Source: Parapedobacter sp037190485
GTDB lineage: Bacteria > Bacteroidota > Bacteroidia > Sphingobacteriales > Sphingobacteriaceae
NCBI GenBank assembly: GCA_037190485.1
Contig: JBBCJB010000023.1
Location: forward strand, 1 to 64,000
Direction: 5' to 3'
Length of the DNA: 64,000 bases
The notes beneath the pieces are model-generated. The model did not search any database. It saw only the letters and a list, made by a program, of their open reading frames with translations, and was not told the origin of the DNA. This document shows positions 7,086-15,164 of this stretch, piece after piece (the stretch's first letter is position 1; each line of letters begins with the position of its first letter). The position numbers and the translations under genes were made by a program.

Positions 7086-9877
7086 GGTTGCGCAGGCCCC
7101 CCGCCCATTTTGTTGAAATCCCACGTGAGCGAGAACAACAGGAACCGCGTGATCGTGGTGTGCCTGTTTTCGGTGATGATGTTGTTGAATGCCGAACGGT
7201 TGAAGCCCTGGTTCTGGTTGAAGAGGTCATTGACACCGGCCGAGAACACCAACGCCTCGCTTTTCAGGAATTTCCTGCTGACCGACGCATCGACGACAAC
7301 CTGCTGGAAATCTTCGGCAAACGAAGAAGTGGCCGCGGTATAGGTATAACGGCCTTCTGATGCCAGCTGCAGTTTCCAAGGCAGGTAGACATTGACCGAA
7401 TAATGGCCATTCGCCCCCCAACCGTTGTTGTTCTGCTGCCGTTGGAGCGAAGACTGCCCGAAGGTGTACGACGGCCCGAAGCGGAGGTGGAAGTCAAACT
7501 TCCGCTGCTGGTACTTGCTGAAGCTGAAATTTGCGGAATAGCTGGAGCTCTGCGTCTTATTCATTTCATCGTTGATGAGGTTATAAAAAGTGTTGCCATT
7601 GGCGTCGATGCCCACCCCGGCATTGACATCCCATTTCTTGATGTTCTTGCTGAAATTCGAAAAGAAATAATAGTTGAGCGGCGTGCGGCCCTCGAGGTTG
7701 GCATAGCGCAGGATGCTGCGGCCCGATGCGTCGGTCGTGCGGTTGCTCACGATCGGGTTGTGGGTATTGGAGATGCTGCCCGAAAGGTATACGTACCGAT
7801 TGCCCAGTACCTTGAACGATTGGTAGGAAGCATGGATCCGGTTGGTGTAGGCGGGTTCGAGGTCCGGGTTGCCCAAGACGATGTTCAAGGGGTCGTCGTT
7901 GACCCGTACGGGTTGGATCTGGCCGATGGAAGGCTGCGTGTTATTGCCATCGTAGCCCACGGTGAACGACCGTTGGGGCGAAAACCGGTATTGCCAACGG
8001 AGTTGCGGGTTGTGGTTCTGGAAATTCCGCGCGAAACGGCTGTCCGTGTAGCGATCCGCCTGGTCGAACTGCACGAGGCTGAGCCGCGTGCCGAAGTTGA
8101 GCGTCGATTTCCCCTTGCGGTAGTTGACTACGGCGCCCACCTGGTTCACCAGCTGATTCAGCTTGAAATCATTGCTGAAGGCCGAATCCAACGCGGTGTA
8201 GTCGCCCCCGATCGGATTGAAGGACTGCCGGAGCGACGTGCCGTTGTTGGCCGTGAAACGGTAGTTGGCCACCAATGATAGCGCATCGGACAACGGTTCG
8301 GAATAGGTGAGGTTCGAATGGAAGACCGAACTGCGGCTGGCATGGTGCTTGAACTGGTCCACGACCAACGTGCCGTCCACCTCGCCATCGTCGTAGAACG
8401 AATTCTCGGAATACAGGAAGCCGTTGCCTTGGCTTTGGTCGAAGGCCTCATTCAATTCCCAGGAAACGGTACGTCCCTTTTTCCGGAGCTTCTTGGTCCA
8501 CAAAGCGGTCAGGTTGGCTTGCTGGCCATCGGTTTTGTTGGTGAGCCGACGCATCGATTCGTTGAGCATGCCGCCGCTGGCTTCCGTGCCCCTGGATCGA
8601 TTCGACTCGGTGGTCTCGCCATTGCGCAACGCACCGTCGACGGTCACTTTCAATGTCGAGGTCGAATCGAACTGCGTCTCGAGGATGGCGCCGCCGCGCT
8701 GCCGGAATACCCGGCGGTCGAACGCTTCGCTCGACACGGTGTTGATGATGCCCGTCGGAAGCGTGTTCTGCACGATCGTGTTGCCCGTGCCCCTGACGCC
8801 CAGCTCGCCGATCCTGTAGTTGCCGTTGATCGATTGTTTGCCCTCGTTCCACTTATCGGCATAGTACGCGCCGCCGGTCAACGCCGAAGGGATGCCACGG
8901 CCGTCGTAGCGCCCGCCCCATGATTCGATCTCATCGTTCGAACCGACCGCCACGATGAAGACACCCCCGTCTTCTCCGGCCATCATGTTGCCCGATGGCG
9001 AATACCGGTCGGCATCCTGCCAACCCAGCCCGGTGCGTCCGGTATTGCCGATGGTGCCGAATGCCGAGAACCGCCGGTTGCCGTCGAAGCGGTTGAACAT
9101 GGCCTGGCCCTGGTACATGTCGTTGGTGCCGACCCCCGCATCCAGTTTGCCGAACTGGCCTTTTTTCTTGTCGTCCTTGAGCGTGATGTTGACGGTCTTC
9201 GAACGCTCGCCGTCATCCACCCCGGTGAATTCGGCCTGGTCGCTCCGCTTATCGTAAACCTGCACCTTATCCACCATGTCCGCGCGCAGGTTGCGGGTCA
9301 CCAGGATCGGATCGTCGCCGAAAAATTCCTCGCCGTCAACCAACACCTTGTTGACCGCCTGGCCCTGCGCCGTGATCTTGCCGTCTTGATCCACCTGGAT
9401 GCCGGGCAGTTGCTTGAGGAGGTCTTCCACCCTGGCGTTGGGCTGGATCGTGAAGCTGGCCGCGTCGTACTCGGTGGTATCGCCCCGGATGGCGATGGCC
9501 TGCCTACGGTTCACCAGCACCTCCTCGAGCAATTTGGACCGCAGCACCAACCCCAGCCGCCCCAGGTCCAGCTCGCGCGGCGCACCATCCAACGTGAGGC
9601 GCTCCACGTAGTCGGCATACTCCGGGAAGGTGGCGAAAAGGAGGTATTCGCCGGTATCCAACCCGGCCAACTGGAAATCGCCCGACGCCCCGGCCCGCGT
9701 GAACCGGTACAGCATCGAATCGCGTGCATGGATGAGCACGATCGACGATTTGGCCAGCTTCATGCCGGAAGCGGTATCGACCACCACACCCTTGACGGTG
9801 TGGCCCGCTTGCTGCGCAAGCGCCGAAAGCCAACAGGGACACGCCAGGAACAGCGCAAGAAGCGTTTTATTCATCAT
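7082..9877 (-). CDS. Outer-membrane beta-barrel receptor (TonB-dependent-receptor-like) paired with GLPGLI
   Basis: A 931-residue protein with a signal peptide (LLALFLACPCWLSALAQQ). Residues about 25-110 form a carboxypeptidase-regulatory-like domain (TVKGVVVDTASGMKLAKSSIVL). A plug-like region follows, with RVEDLLKQLPGIQVDQDGKITAQGQAVNKVLVDGEEFFGDDP. The rest is a long beta-barrel ending in an aromatic-rich strand (FLLFSLTWDFNKMGGG). This is the outer-membrane beta-barrel family of Bacteroidota, related to TonB-dependent receptors; the TonB box is not obvious. It forms an operon with the GLPGLI gene. Substrate unknown. Confidence 0.88.
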   Translation of the reverse strand: MMNKTLLALFLACPCWLSALAQQAGHTVKGVVVDTASGMKLAKSSIVLIHARDSMLYRFTRAGASGDFQLAGLDTGEYLLFATFPEYADYVERLTLDGAPRELDLGRLGLVLRSKLLEEVLVNRRQAIAIRGDTTEYDAASFTIQPNARVEDLLKQLPGIQVDQDGKITAQGQAVNKVLVDGEEFFGDDPILVTRNLRADMVDKVQVYDKRSDQAEFTGVDDGERSKTVNITLKDDKKKGQFGKLDAGVGTNDMYQGQAMFNRFDGNRRFSAFGTIGNTGRTGLGWQDADRYSPSGNMMAGEDGGVFIVAVGSNDEIESWGGRYDGRGIPSALTGGAYYADKWNEGKQSINGNYRIGELGVRGTGNTIVQNTLPTGIINTVSSEAFDRRVFRQRGGAILETQFDSTSTLKVTVDGALRNGETTESNRSRGTEASGGMLNESMRRLTNKTDGQQANLTALWTKKLRKKGRTVSWELNEAFDQSQGNGFLYSENSFYDDGEVDGTLVVDQFKHHASRSSVFHSNLTYSEPLSDALSLVANYRFTANNGTSLRQSFNPIGGDYTALDSAFSNDFKLNQLVNQVGAVVNYRKGKSTLNFGTRLSLVQFDQADRYTDSRFARNFQNHNPQLRWQYRFSPQRSFTVGYDGNNTQPSIGQIQPVRVNDDPLNIVLGNPDLEPAYTNRIHASYQSFKVLGNRYVYLSGSISNTHNPIVSNRTTDASGRSILRYANLEGRTPLNYYFFSNFSKNIKKWDVNAGVGIDANGNTFYNLINDEMNKTQSSSYSANFSFSKYQQRKFDFHLRFGPSYTFGQSSLQRQQNNNGWGANGHYSVNVYLPWKLQLASEGRYTYTAATSSFAEDFQQVVVDASVSRKFLKSEALVFSAGVNDLFNQNQGFNRSAFNNIITENRHTTITRFLLFSLTWDFNKMGGGPAQP

Positions 9878-9974
9878 TGCCTACGTGTATCGCCGCATCG
9901 CACCCGCGCCTAACCATACCCTCCGATGCGGACGGCCAAACATAGCAACTAAGGGAATACTGTTTCATTAAGCA

Positions 9975-10000
9975 AACGTTAATTAACATTAATTAACGTT
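9975..10000. repeat. Perfect 26-bp palindrome
   Basis: AACGTTAATTAA (9975-9986), CA, TTAATTAACGTT (9989-10000): a perfect inverted repeat in the gap between two divergent genes. It could be an operator for a dimeric regulator; no T-run follows, so it is not a standard terminator. Confidence 0.7.
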
Positions 10001-10035
10001 CTTTGGGGTTAGACGGGCTTTTGCGACGGATGTTG

Positions 10036-10090
10036 CAGCTGAAACTTAGTTAATTTGCCTTTGATTGGCAAATTAACTAAGTTTCGGCTG
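10036..10090. repeat. Long palindrome containing mirror-image promoter-like boxes
   Basis: Arms GAAACTTAGTTAATTTGCC (10041-10059) and its exact complement (10067-10085) flank a 7-base loop; with one mismatch the arms extend to 10036 and 10090. On the plus strand TTTG (10054-10057) is followed after 20 bases by TAAGTTTC (10078-10085), one base off the Bacteroidota -7 box. By symmetry the minus strand carries the same pair, facing the receptor gene at 9877. Confidence 0.75.
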
Positions 10091-10122
10091 GCGCGCCGGT
10101 TTTCAATCGAAGCCGAGAGATC

Positions 10123-10162
10123 GTTAATTTGCCTTTGTTTGGCAAATTAGCTAAGTTTGCGG
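10123..10162. repeat. Second, shorter copy of the palindromic promoter element
   Basis: GTTAATTTGCC (10123-10133), loop TTTGTTT, then GGCAAATTAGC (10141-10151). Positions 10123-10162 repeat 10049-10088 with few changes, so this is a direct duplication of most of the first palindrome. Confidence 0.7.
10128..10159 (+). promoter_or_regulatory. Promoter of the M20 dipeptidase gene
   Basis: TTTG at 10128-10131, 20-base spacer, TAAGTTTG at 10152-10159; the start codon is 21 bases further on at 10180. The -33 box lies in the left arm of the palindrome and the -7 box overlaps its right end. Confidence 0.7.
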
Positions 10163-10179
10163 CAACACCATTAGCATAT

Positions 10180-11547
10180 ATGAAGAAGATAACGGAATAC
10201 GTGGAAGCGAACAGGCAGCGCTTCCTGGATGAATTATTCGAATTGCTCCGCTTCCCGTCGGTAAGCGCGGATCCGGCGTACGCGGACGACGTACGCAAGG
10301 CGGCGGAATACGTGGCGCAGAAACTGCGCGATGCCGGGGCGGACAACGTCGAGGTGTGCCCCACCGCCGGCCACCCCATCGTGTACGGCGAAAAGATCAT
10401 CGACCCCGGCAAACCGACGGTATTGGTGTATGGGCACTACGACGTGCAGCCGCCCGACCCGCTCGACCTGTGGGAAACGCCCCCCTTCGAACCGACGGTG
10501 CGCGACGGCAAGATCTTCGCGCGCGGCGCATGCGATGACAAAGGGCAATTCTACATGCACGTGAAGGCCTTTGAATTGATGCAGGCAACCGGCACGCTGG
10601 CGTGCAACGTCAAGTTCATGATCGAAGGCGAGGAAGAGGTGGGATCGGACAACCTGGGCACCTTCGTGAAGGCCAACAAGGCGCGCCTGGCGGCCGACGT
10701 GGTGCTCATCTCCGACACGGCGATGATCAGCCTCGACACGCCATCGCTCGAAACCGGGCTGCGCGGGCTGTCGTACCTCGAAGTGGAGGTGGCGGGCCCC
10801 AACCGCGACCTGCACTCGGGCGTATACGGCGGCGCGGTGGCCAACCCGGCAACCATCCTGGCGAAGTTGATCGCCTCCCTGCACGACGAGGACAACCGCA
10901 TCGCCATCCCCGGCTTCTACGACGAGGTGGCCGAACTGGACGAATCCGAGCGCGCGGCATTGAACGCCGCGCCGTTTGACGAGGAAGCGTACAAACAGGA
11001 CCTCGGCGTGCGCGCGCTGTGGGGCGAAACGGGCTACACCACCATCGAGCGGACGGGCATACGCCCAACCCTCGAGGTCAACGGCATCTGGGGCGGATAC
11101 ACCGGCGCGGGGGCCAAAACCGTATTGCCCGCCAAGGCGTTCGCGAAGATTTCCATGCGGCTGGTACCCAACCAGGATTCGGGCAGGATAACCGAGCTTT
11201 TCACCAGGCATTTCCAGCGCATCGCCCCCGACTACGTGCGCGTAACGGTAACCCCGCACCATGGCGGGCAACCGGCCGTGACGCCCACGGATAGCCCGGC
11301 CTATCGGGCGGCCGAAAAGGCCATCGAGGAGGCATTCGGCCAGAAGCCCATCCCCACGCGCGGCGGTGGAAGCATCCCGATCGTCTCGCTGTTCGAGGAT
11401 GAACTGGGCCTGAAGACGGTGCTGATGGGCTTTGGCCTGGACAGCGACAACCTGCATTCGCCCAACGAGAAGTACGACATCGCCAACTACTTCAAAGGGA
11501 TCGAGACCATCCCGCTCTTCCACAAGTATTTCGCCGAACTGAATTGA
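10180..11547 (+). CDS. M20 family dipeptidase
   Basis: A 455-residue cytosolic metallopeptidase. Metal-site motifs: GHYDVQPPDPLDLW (first His/Asp), ARGACDDKGQ (bridging Asp), MIEGEEEVGS (catalytic Glu pair), LISDTA and the C-terminal DNLHSPNEK. The lid/dimerisation insert runs from about 195 to 350 (DLHSGVYGGAVANP). This is the carnosinase/CNDP-like M20 subgroup acting on dipeptides. The ATG at 10180 (MKKITEYVEAN) is chosen because the longer TTG form would start inside the palindromic promoter. The next gene begins a few bases downstream. Confidence 0.92.
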   Translation: MKKITEYVEANRQRFLDELFELLRFPSVSADPAYADDVRKAAEYVAQKLRDAGADNVEVCPTAGHPIVYGEKIIDPGKPTVLVYGHYDVQPPDPLDLWETPPFEPTVRDGKIFARGACDDKGQFYMHVKAFELMQATGTLACNVKFMIEGEEEVGSDNLGTFVKANKARLAADVVLISDTAMISLDTPSLETGLRGLSYLEVEVAGPNRDLHSGVYGGAVANPATILAKLIASLHDEDNRIAIPGFYDEVAELDESERAALNAAPFDEEAYKQDLGVRALWGETGYTTIERTGIRPTLEVNGIWGGYTGAGAKTVLPAKAFAKISMRLVPNQDSGRITELFTRHFQRIAPDYVRVTVTPHHGGQPAVTPTDSPAYRAAEKAIEEAFGQKPIPTRGGGSIPIVSLFEDELGLKTVLMGFGLDSDNLHSPNEKYDIANYFKGIETIPLFHKYFAELN

Positions 11548-11569
11548 GGGTGGCAAACGCGTGGGCAGG

Positions 11570-12313
11570 ATGAAGCGGTTGCTGCGGAAAATACACAGAT
11601 GCCTCTACCTGGCATCTGTTTTGTTTTTCTTTGCGATCTGCTATCCCCTGCTCGCCGTCCTGGCCCGCGATCCCGAACGCCATTTCCACGCGATCGCGCG
11701 CTGCCGTCGGCTCATCGGCTTCCTGAGCTCGGCGGCCGTGGGCTTGTTTTACCGGTTCCGGTTCGAGGCACCCATCGATTGGTCGAAACCCTACGTCATC
11801 TGCGCCAACCATACGTCCAACCTGGATATCACGGCGATCGTATTGCTCTGCCCCTCCGATTTCTCGTTCATGGGCAAGATCGAACTGCTCGACAACCCGG
11901 TAACCGGCCTATTCTTCAAGACGATAGACATACCGCTCAACCGGCAGAGCAAGATCTCGGCGTTCAAGGCCTTCAAGCGGGCGGATGGCCACCTCCGCAA
12001 CGGACGGAGCATGGCGATTTTCCCCGAAGGGCAGATCGGCGAAGCGTTCCCGCCACGGCTCCACGATTTCAAGAACGGCCCCTTCAGGTTGGCCATCGAG
12101 ACGCAGGTGGACATCCTGCCCGTGGTCATCCACAACGCCTGGAACGTTTTCTGGGACGATGCCAAGCTGCGCGGCAGCCGGCCCGGGATCGTGCGGGTGG
12201 AGGTATTGCGGCCGCTGCCGACCGAAGGCCTTGCCCTCGACGATGCCGACCGGTTGCGCCACGAGGTGCATGGCCTGCTGAAAAAACGCTGGACGGCGAC
12301 CGATGGCGTGTAA
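11570..12313 (+). CDS. 1-acyl-sn-glycerol-3-phosphate acyltransferase (PlsC family)
   Basis: A 247-residue inner-membrane enzyme of phospholipid synthesis that converts lysophosphatidate to phosphatidate. An N-terminal hydrophobic helix (YLASVLFFFAICYPLLAVLA) is followed by the acyltransferase box NHTSNLD, the FMGKIELLDNPVTG block, the IDIPLNRQSK block and the FPEGQIGE substrate-binding motif. A GTG at 11561 gives three extra residues and is also possible. It follows the dipeptidase gene by about 20 bases. Confidence 0.88.
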   Translation: MKRLLRKIHRCLYLASVLFFFAICYPLLAVLARDPERHFHAIARCRRLIGFLSSAAVGLFYRFRFEAPIDWSKPYVICANHTSNLDITAIVLLCPSDFSFMGKIELLDNPVTGLFFKTIDIPLNRQSKISAFKAFKRADGHLRNGRSMAIFPEGQIGEAFPPRLHDFKNGPFRLAIETQVDILPVVIHNAWNVFWDDAKLRGSRPGIVRVEVLRPLPTEGLALDDADRLRHEVHGLLKKRWTATDGV

Positions 12314-12355
12314 CTTTTGCCCGATCCATACGTCTTACCCAAAAAAGGAACAACT

Positions 12356-13114
12356 ATGTCGCAACAGGCGCTCATCCAGATCACGGACATCGGACGTAAA
12401 TACGTAATCGGCTCGGAAACCATACACGCATTGAAATCAGTGACGCTCCAGATCGAAAAGGGCGAATTCGTGGCGTTGATGGGGCCTTCGGGTTCCGGCA
12501 AATCCACGCTGATGAACATCCTGGGTTGCCTGGATACGCCCACGCGCGGCGAATACATCCTCAACGGCATCAACGTGAGCGACATGACCGACGACGAGCT
12601 CGCCGAGGTGCGCAACAAGGAAATCGGCTTCGTCTTCCAGACCTTCAACCTGCTGCCCCGCTCCACGTCGCTCGACAACGTGGCGCTGCCGCTCGTCTAC
12701 GCCGGATACAGCAAGAAAAAACGCGACGAATTGGCGCAGAAGGCCTTGGAAAGCGTCGGCTTGGGCAATCGCGTGGAGCACAAGCCGAACGAGCTGTCGG
12801 GTGGGCAACGCCAGCGGGTGGCCGTGGCCCGTGCGCTCATCAATGACCCGTCGATCATCCTGGCCGACGAACCCACGGGCAACCTCGACACGAAGACATC
12901 CATCGAGATCATGGGACTGCTGGAAGAGATCCATTCCCGGGGCAATACCATCATCCTCGTGACCCACGAGGAGGACATCGCGCAGCACGCCCACCGGATC
13001 GTGCGCATGCGCGACGGACTCATCGAAAACGACTACCCGAACAACGACGTGAAAAGCGTTTCGCCGCGGCTCGCCGCGCTGCGCGAAAAAGGCTCCGACT
13101 TCGAGAATATATAA
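12356..13114 (+). CDS. LolD/MacB-type ABC transporter ATP-binding protein
   Basis: A 252-residue ATPase with Walker A GPSGSGKST (about 43-51), Q-loop FVFQTFNLLPR, signature LSGGQRQRVAVARAL, Walker B IILADEPTGNLD and switch His in LVTHEED. The TFNLL and DEPTGNLD context is typical of the LolD/FtsE/MacB group, which works with separate FtsX-like permeases in lipoprotein release or efflux. No permease is adjacent, so the partner is encoded elsewhere. The ATG at 12356 has AAAAGGA upstream. The last 25 residues form a charged extension. Confidence 0.9.
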   Translation: MSQQALIQITDIGRKYVIGSETIHALKSVTLQIEKGEFVALMGPSGSGKSTLMNILGCLDTPTRGEYILNGINVSDMTDDELAEVRNKEIGFVFQTFNLLPRSTSLDNVALPLVYAGYSKKKRDELAQKALESVGLGNRVEHKPNELSGGQRQRVAVARALINDPSIILADEPTGNLDTKTSIEIMGLLEEIHSRGNTIILVTHEEDIAQHAHRIVRMRDGLIENDYPNNDVKSVSPRLAALREKGSDFENI

Positions 13115-13216
13115 GGAAAACCCACAAAAACCATAATCAAAAACCTCAAAAACAACGACTTAGTCAATAAGTAAAAAATATTGACGAAAAATTCAAAAAT
13201 CATAATAGAAATATTA

Positions 13217-13224
13217 TATTTTTG
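13217..13224 (+). promoter_or_regulatory. -7 promoter box for DUF2795 gene
   Basis: TATTTTTG matches TAnnTTTG in an AT-rich gap (13115-13254); no good -33 TTTG is seen at the right distance. The expected leader is about 24 bases. Nothing else is visible in this gap. Confidence 0.5.
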
Positions 13225-13254
13225 CGCAAAATTGAAACTTAGATTGATTAGGTT

Positions 13255-13476
13255 ATGTATTGGACATTAGAGTTAGCCTCACATTTGGAAGATGCACCTT
13301 GGCCCGCAACGAAAGACGAGCTGATCGATTACGCGATCCGTTCGGGCGCGCCCGTGGAAGTGATCGAGAACCTGCAGGCGTTGGAAGACGACGGCGAGCC
13401 TTATGAAAATATAGAGGAAATTTGGCCCGATTACCCCACCAAGGATGACTTCTTCTTCAACGAAGATGAATACTAA
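13255..13476 (+). CDS. DUF2795 domain protein
   Basis: A 73-residue acidic protein (MYWTLELASHLEDAPWPATKDELIDYAIRSGAPVEVIENLQALEDDGEPYENIEEIWPDYP) of the DUF2795 family, widely conserved as a stand-alone small protein in Bacteroidota. The helical core around ATKDELIDYAIRSGAP is the family hallmark. Function unknown. It is monocistronic, with its own promoter box and a strong terminator. Confidence 0.85.
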   Translation: MYWTLELASHLEDAPWPATKDELIDYAIRSGAPVEVIENLQALEDDGEPYENIEEIWPDYPTKDDFFFNEDEY

Positions 13477-13483
13477 GGAATAG

Positions 13484-13519
13484 CCGCCCCGCACGATGAG
13501 TCCGGGGCGGTTTTGTTTG
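13484..13519. terminator. Terminator between convergent genes
   Basis: CCGCCCCG (13484-13491) pairs with CGGGGCGG (13503-13510), followed by TTTTGTTTG. It ends the DUF2795 transcript just before the convergent tcdA stop codon. Confidence 0.85.
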
Positions 13520-14296
13520 TCAGCCTTTCACTTTCTTCAACCGGATGCGCATGGGCCGCGCGGTCATGGCCACCGGATCGCCCAGCAGGTCGCGGATAAC
13601 CACCGAGGCGCAAACCCCGCCGAACGCCGCCGGCAGGTAGGATATGGTTCCGTAAGCCGAGCGCTTGAAGTTGCTGCCATCGGTCATCACCAACGAATCC
13701 TTGCGCACCTCCTCGATCGAGAACACCGCTTTCACCGTCGCGGCATCGGCCAGCCGCTTGAGCCGCTTGCGCACGTATTGCGCGAACACGCATTGATAGG
13801 TTTCCGGCAACCACGCCACGCGCAGCTGGGTGGGATCGAGCTTGCCACCGGCACCCATGCTGCTCACGATGGGCACGCCGGTATGCAGGGCGGTGGCCAA
13901 CAGCGTCAGTTTCGGCGTGATGCTGTCGATGCAGTCCATGATGTAATCGTAGCGCTCGGCCAGGATCTCCCGGCATTTCTGCGGGGTCAGGAATTCTTCG
14001 ACCACCCGGAGTTTCAAGGCGGGGTTGATGGCCAACAGGCGCTCGGCCATGATCCGCGCCTTGCTTTGTCCATGGTTGGTGGCCAATGCGGGCAGCTGGC
14101 GGTTCCGGTTCGTCGGATCCACCGCGTCGCCGTCAACGATGGTCATCGCGCCCACCCCCGCGCGGCAGATGAATTCGGCGGCGAACGAGCCCACGCCACC
14201 CAAGCCAACGACCAACACATGTCGCGCTTGCAATACGGATATGCCTTCATCGCCCACCAACAATGCGGATCGCGAAAGCCAAGCCAGGTCTGTCAT
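13520..14296 (-). CDS. tcdA: tRNA threonylcarbamoyladenosine dehydratase
   Basis: A 258-residue ThiF/E1-like enzyme that cyclises t6A37 to ct6A in ANN-decoding tRNAs using ATP. It shows the nucleotide motif VVGLGGVGSFAAEFICRAGVG, the DGDAVDPTNRNRQLPA block, the DCIDSITPK stretch and the conserved C-terminal FKRSAYGTISYLPAAFGG. Length matches TcdA/CsdL. It abuts the upstream TatD-family gene, implying a two-gene operon. Confidence 0.92.
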   Translation of the reverse strand: MTDLAWLSRSALLVGDEGISVLQARHVLVVGLGGVGSFAAEFICRAGVGAMTIVDGDAVDPTNRNRQLPALATNHGQSKARIMAERLLAINPALKLRVVEEFLTPQKCREILAERYDYIMDCIDSITPKLTLLATALHTGVPIVSSMGAGGKLDPTQLRVAWLPETYQCVFAQYVRKRLKRLADAATVKAVFSIEEVRKDSLVMTDGSNFKRSAYGTISYLPAAFGGVCASVVIRDLLGDPVAMTARPMRIRLKKVKG

Positions 14297-14950
14297 CTAT
14301 ATCAACTGTAGTTTTTTCCAGCCCGCAAAAATAAGCGCTTTCAGCTCATCTACCGCCATGCCGCGCAAAAAAGCGGCATGGGCGTAGATTTCCGAGATAT
14401 CCAGCATGCTGTCATCGGTTTCCAGGAAAAAGGGGGGCTCGACCTGCCGGAATGTCTTCGCCGCACCCGACGCGGGCCGGGCGAGCGCCTTGCCGAACGA
14501 AAGCGAAAAGCCATGCTTGGCGAGCTGCGCCCCCAATTCGGGCGACTTGTCGAAGCCATGCACGATCATGGGCACATCCCGAACGAACGGCCGGGCCTGC
14601 CGCAACAGCTCGTCAAAGGCCCGGACGCAGTGGATCACCATCGGCTTGCCGTGCCGCCGGGCCAGTTCGGCCTGCCGGACGAAGGCGGTGCGCTGGAGGT
14701 CCATCGCAGGGCCCCGAAGCCGGTCGAAGCCGCATTCGCCGATGAGCTTGACCGCGCGATCGCCCGCATGGCGTTCCACGGCGAGCAGTTGCGCCTCGCG
14801 GTCCGCCGCCGAGAAATACCACGGATGGACGCCCACCGAAATCGGGCCATCGCAGGGCGAGGCCGACAGCTCGTCAGCGCACACATTCAGCACGCGCTCC
14901 ACGCCCGGCCGTCGCTGCGGCCGGTGGGTATGGATATCGAGGTAGTCCAT
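14297..14950 (-). CDS. TatD family metal-dependent hydrolase
   Basis: A 217-residue TIM-barrel hydrolase of the TatD DNase family. Metal ligands are seen in MDYLDIHTH (HxH), IGECGFDR (Glu), MVIHCVRAF (His), IVHGFDKSP (His) and FLETDDS (Asp). It is short compared with E. coli TatD (about 260 residues), as is common in this phylum. The start MDYLDIHTH at 14950 is used because HxH normally sits at the extreme N-terminus; upstream in-frame codons would run back through the trp leader on the other strand. A nuclease role is inferred from the family. Confidence 0.85.
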   Translation of the reverse strand: MDYLDIHTHRPQRRPGVERVLNVCADELSASPCDGPISVGVHPWYFSAADREAQLLAVERHAGDRAVKLIGECGFDRLRGPAMDLQRTAFVRQAELARRHGKPMVIHCVRAFDELLRQARPFVRDVPMIVHGFDKSPELGAQLAKHGFSLSFGKALARPASGAAKTFRQVEPPFFLETDDSMLDISEIYAHAAFLRGMAVDELKALIFAGWKKLQLI

Positions 14951-14971
14951 ATCCGCAAAAGAAACCCAAAA

Positions 14972-15003
14972 TTTGCATCTTTCAAAACAAACCCCCATAT
15001 TTG
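14972..15003 (+). promoter_or_regulatory. trp operon promoter
   Basis: TTTG at 14972-14975, 20-base spacer, CATATTTG at 14996-15003 (one base off TAnnTTTG). It lies 13 bases before the leader-peptide ATG and overlaps the 5' region of the divergent TatD gene. Confidence 0.65.
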
Positions 15004-15016
15004 CGCCAAGACAACG

Positions 15017-15064
15017 ATGAATCGTACGACAGGACATAAGACGTGGTGGTGGCTCGGCAAGTGA
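15017..15064 (+). CDS. trpL: trp operon leader peptide
   Basis: A 15-codon frame reading MNRTTGHKTWWWLGK, with three consecutive TGG codons (15044-15052) four codons before the stop at 15062. It lies between a consensus-like promoter and an intrinsic terminator, about 100 bases upstream of trpD. This is the classic layout of a ribosome-mediated tryptophan attenuator. When charged tRNA-Trp is scarce the ribosome stalls on the TGG codons and the antiterminator can form; otherwise it reaches the stop codon and covers it. Confidence 0.88.
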   Translation: MNRTTGHKTWWWLGK

Positions 15065-15148
15065 TGCTGTGGCAACCTCCTGTTTGAAGTAATGTTTACT
15101 GAAACGCATAGCGGCTTGCCCATCACCGGCAGGCCTTTTTTATTTTTG
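15061..15148 (+). promoter_or_regulatory. trp attenuator: antiterminator and terminator hairpins
   Basis: Terminator: GGCTTGCC (15113-15120) pairs with GGCAGGCC (15128-15135), one G-U pair, 7-base loop, then six T residues and a further T-run. Antiterminator: GTGATG (15061-15066) plus GGCAA (15071-15075) pair with CATCAC (15121-15126) and TTGCC (15116-15120), 11 base pairs with a 4-base bulge. It includes the leader's stop codon and removes the 5' arm of the terminator. A ribosome on the stop codon would block it; one stalled on the Trp codons would not. Confidence 0.82.
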
Positions 15149-15164
15149 TGGGCAAATAACAAGT

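Noticed and set aside
14951..15109. N-terminal extension of the TatD-family gene to 15109
   Set aside because: The family begins almost directly at the HxH motif, and the extension would be antisense to the trp leader and attenuator, with no conserved sequence.
15141..15148. TATTTTTG just before trpD as the main trp promoter
   Set aside because: It lies in the T-run of the attenuator terminator; the leader peptide and hairpins only make sense with the upstream promoter at 14972-15003. A weak internal promoter is not excluded.
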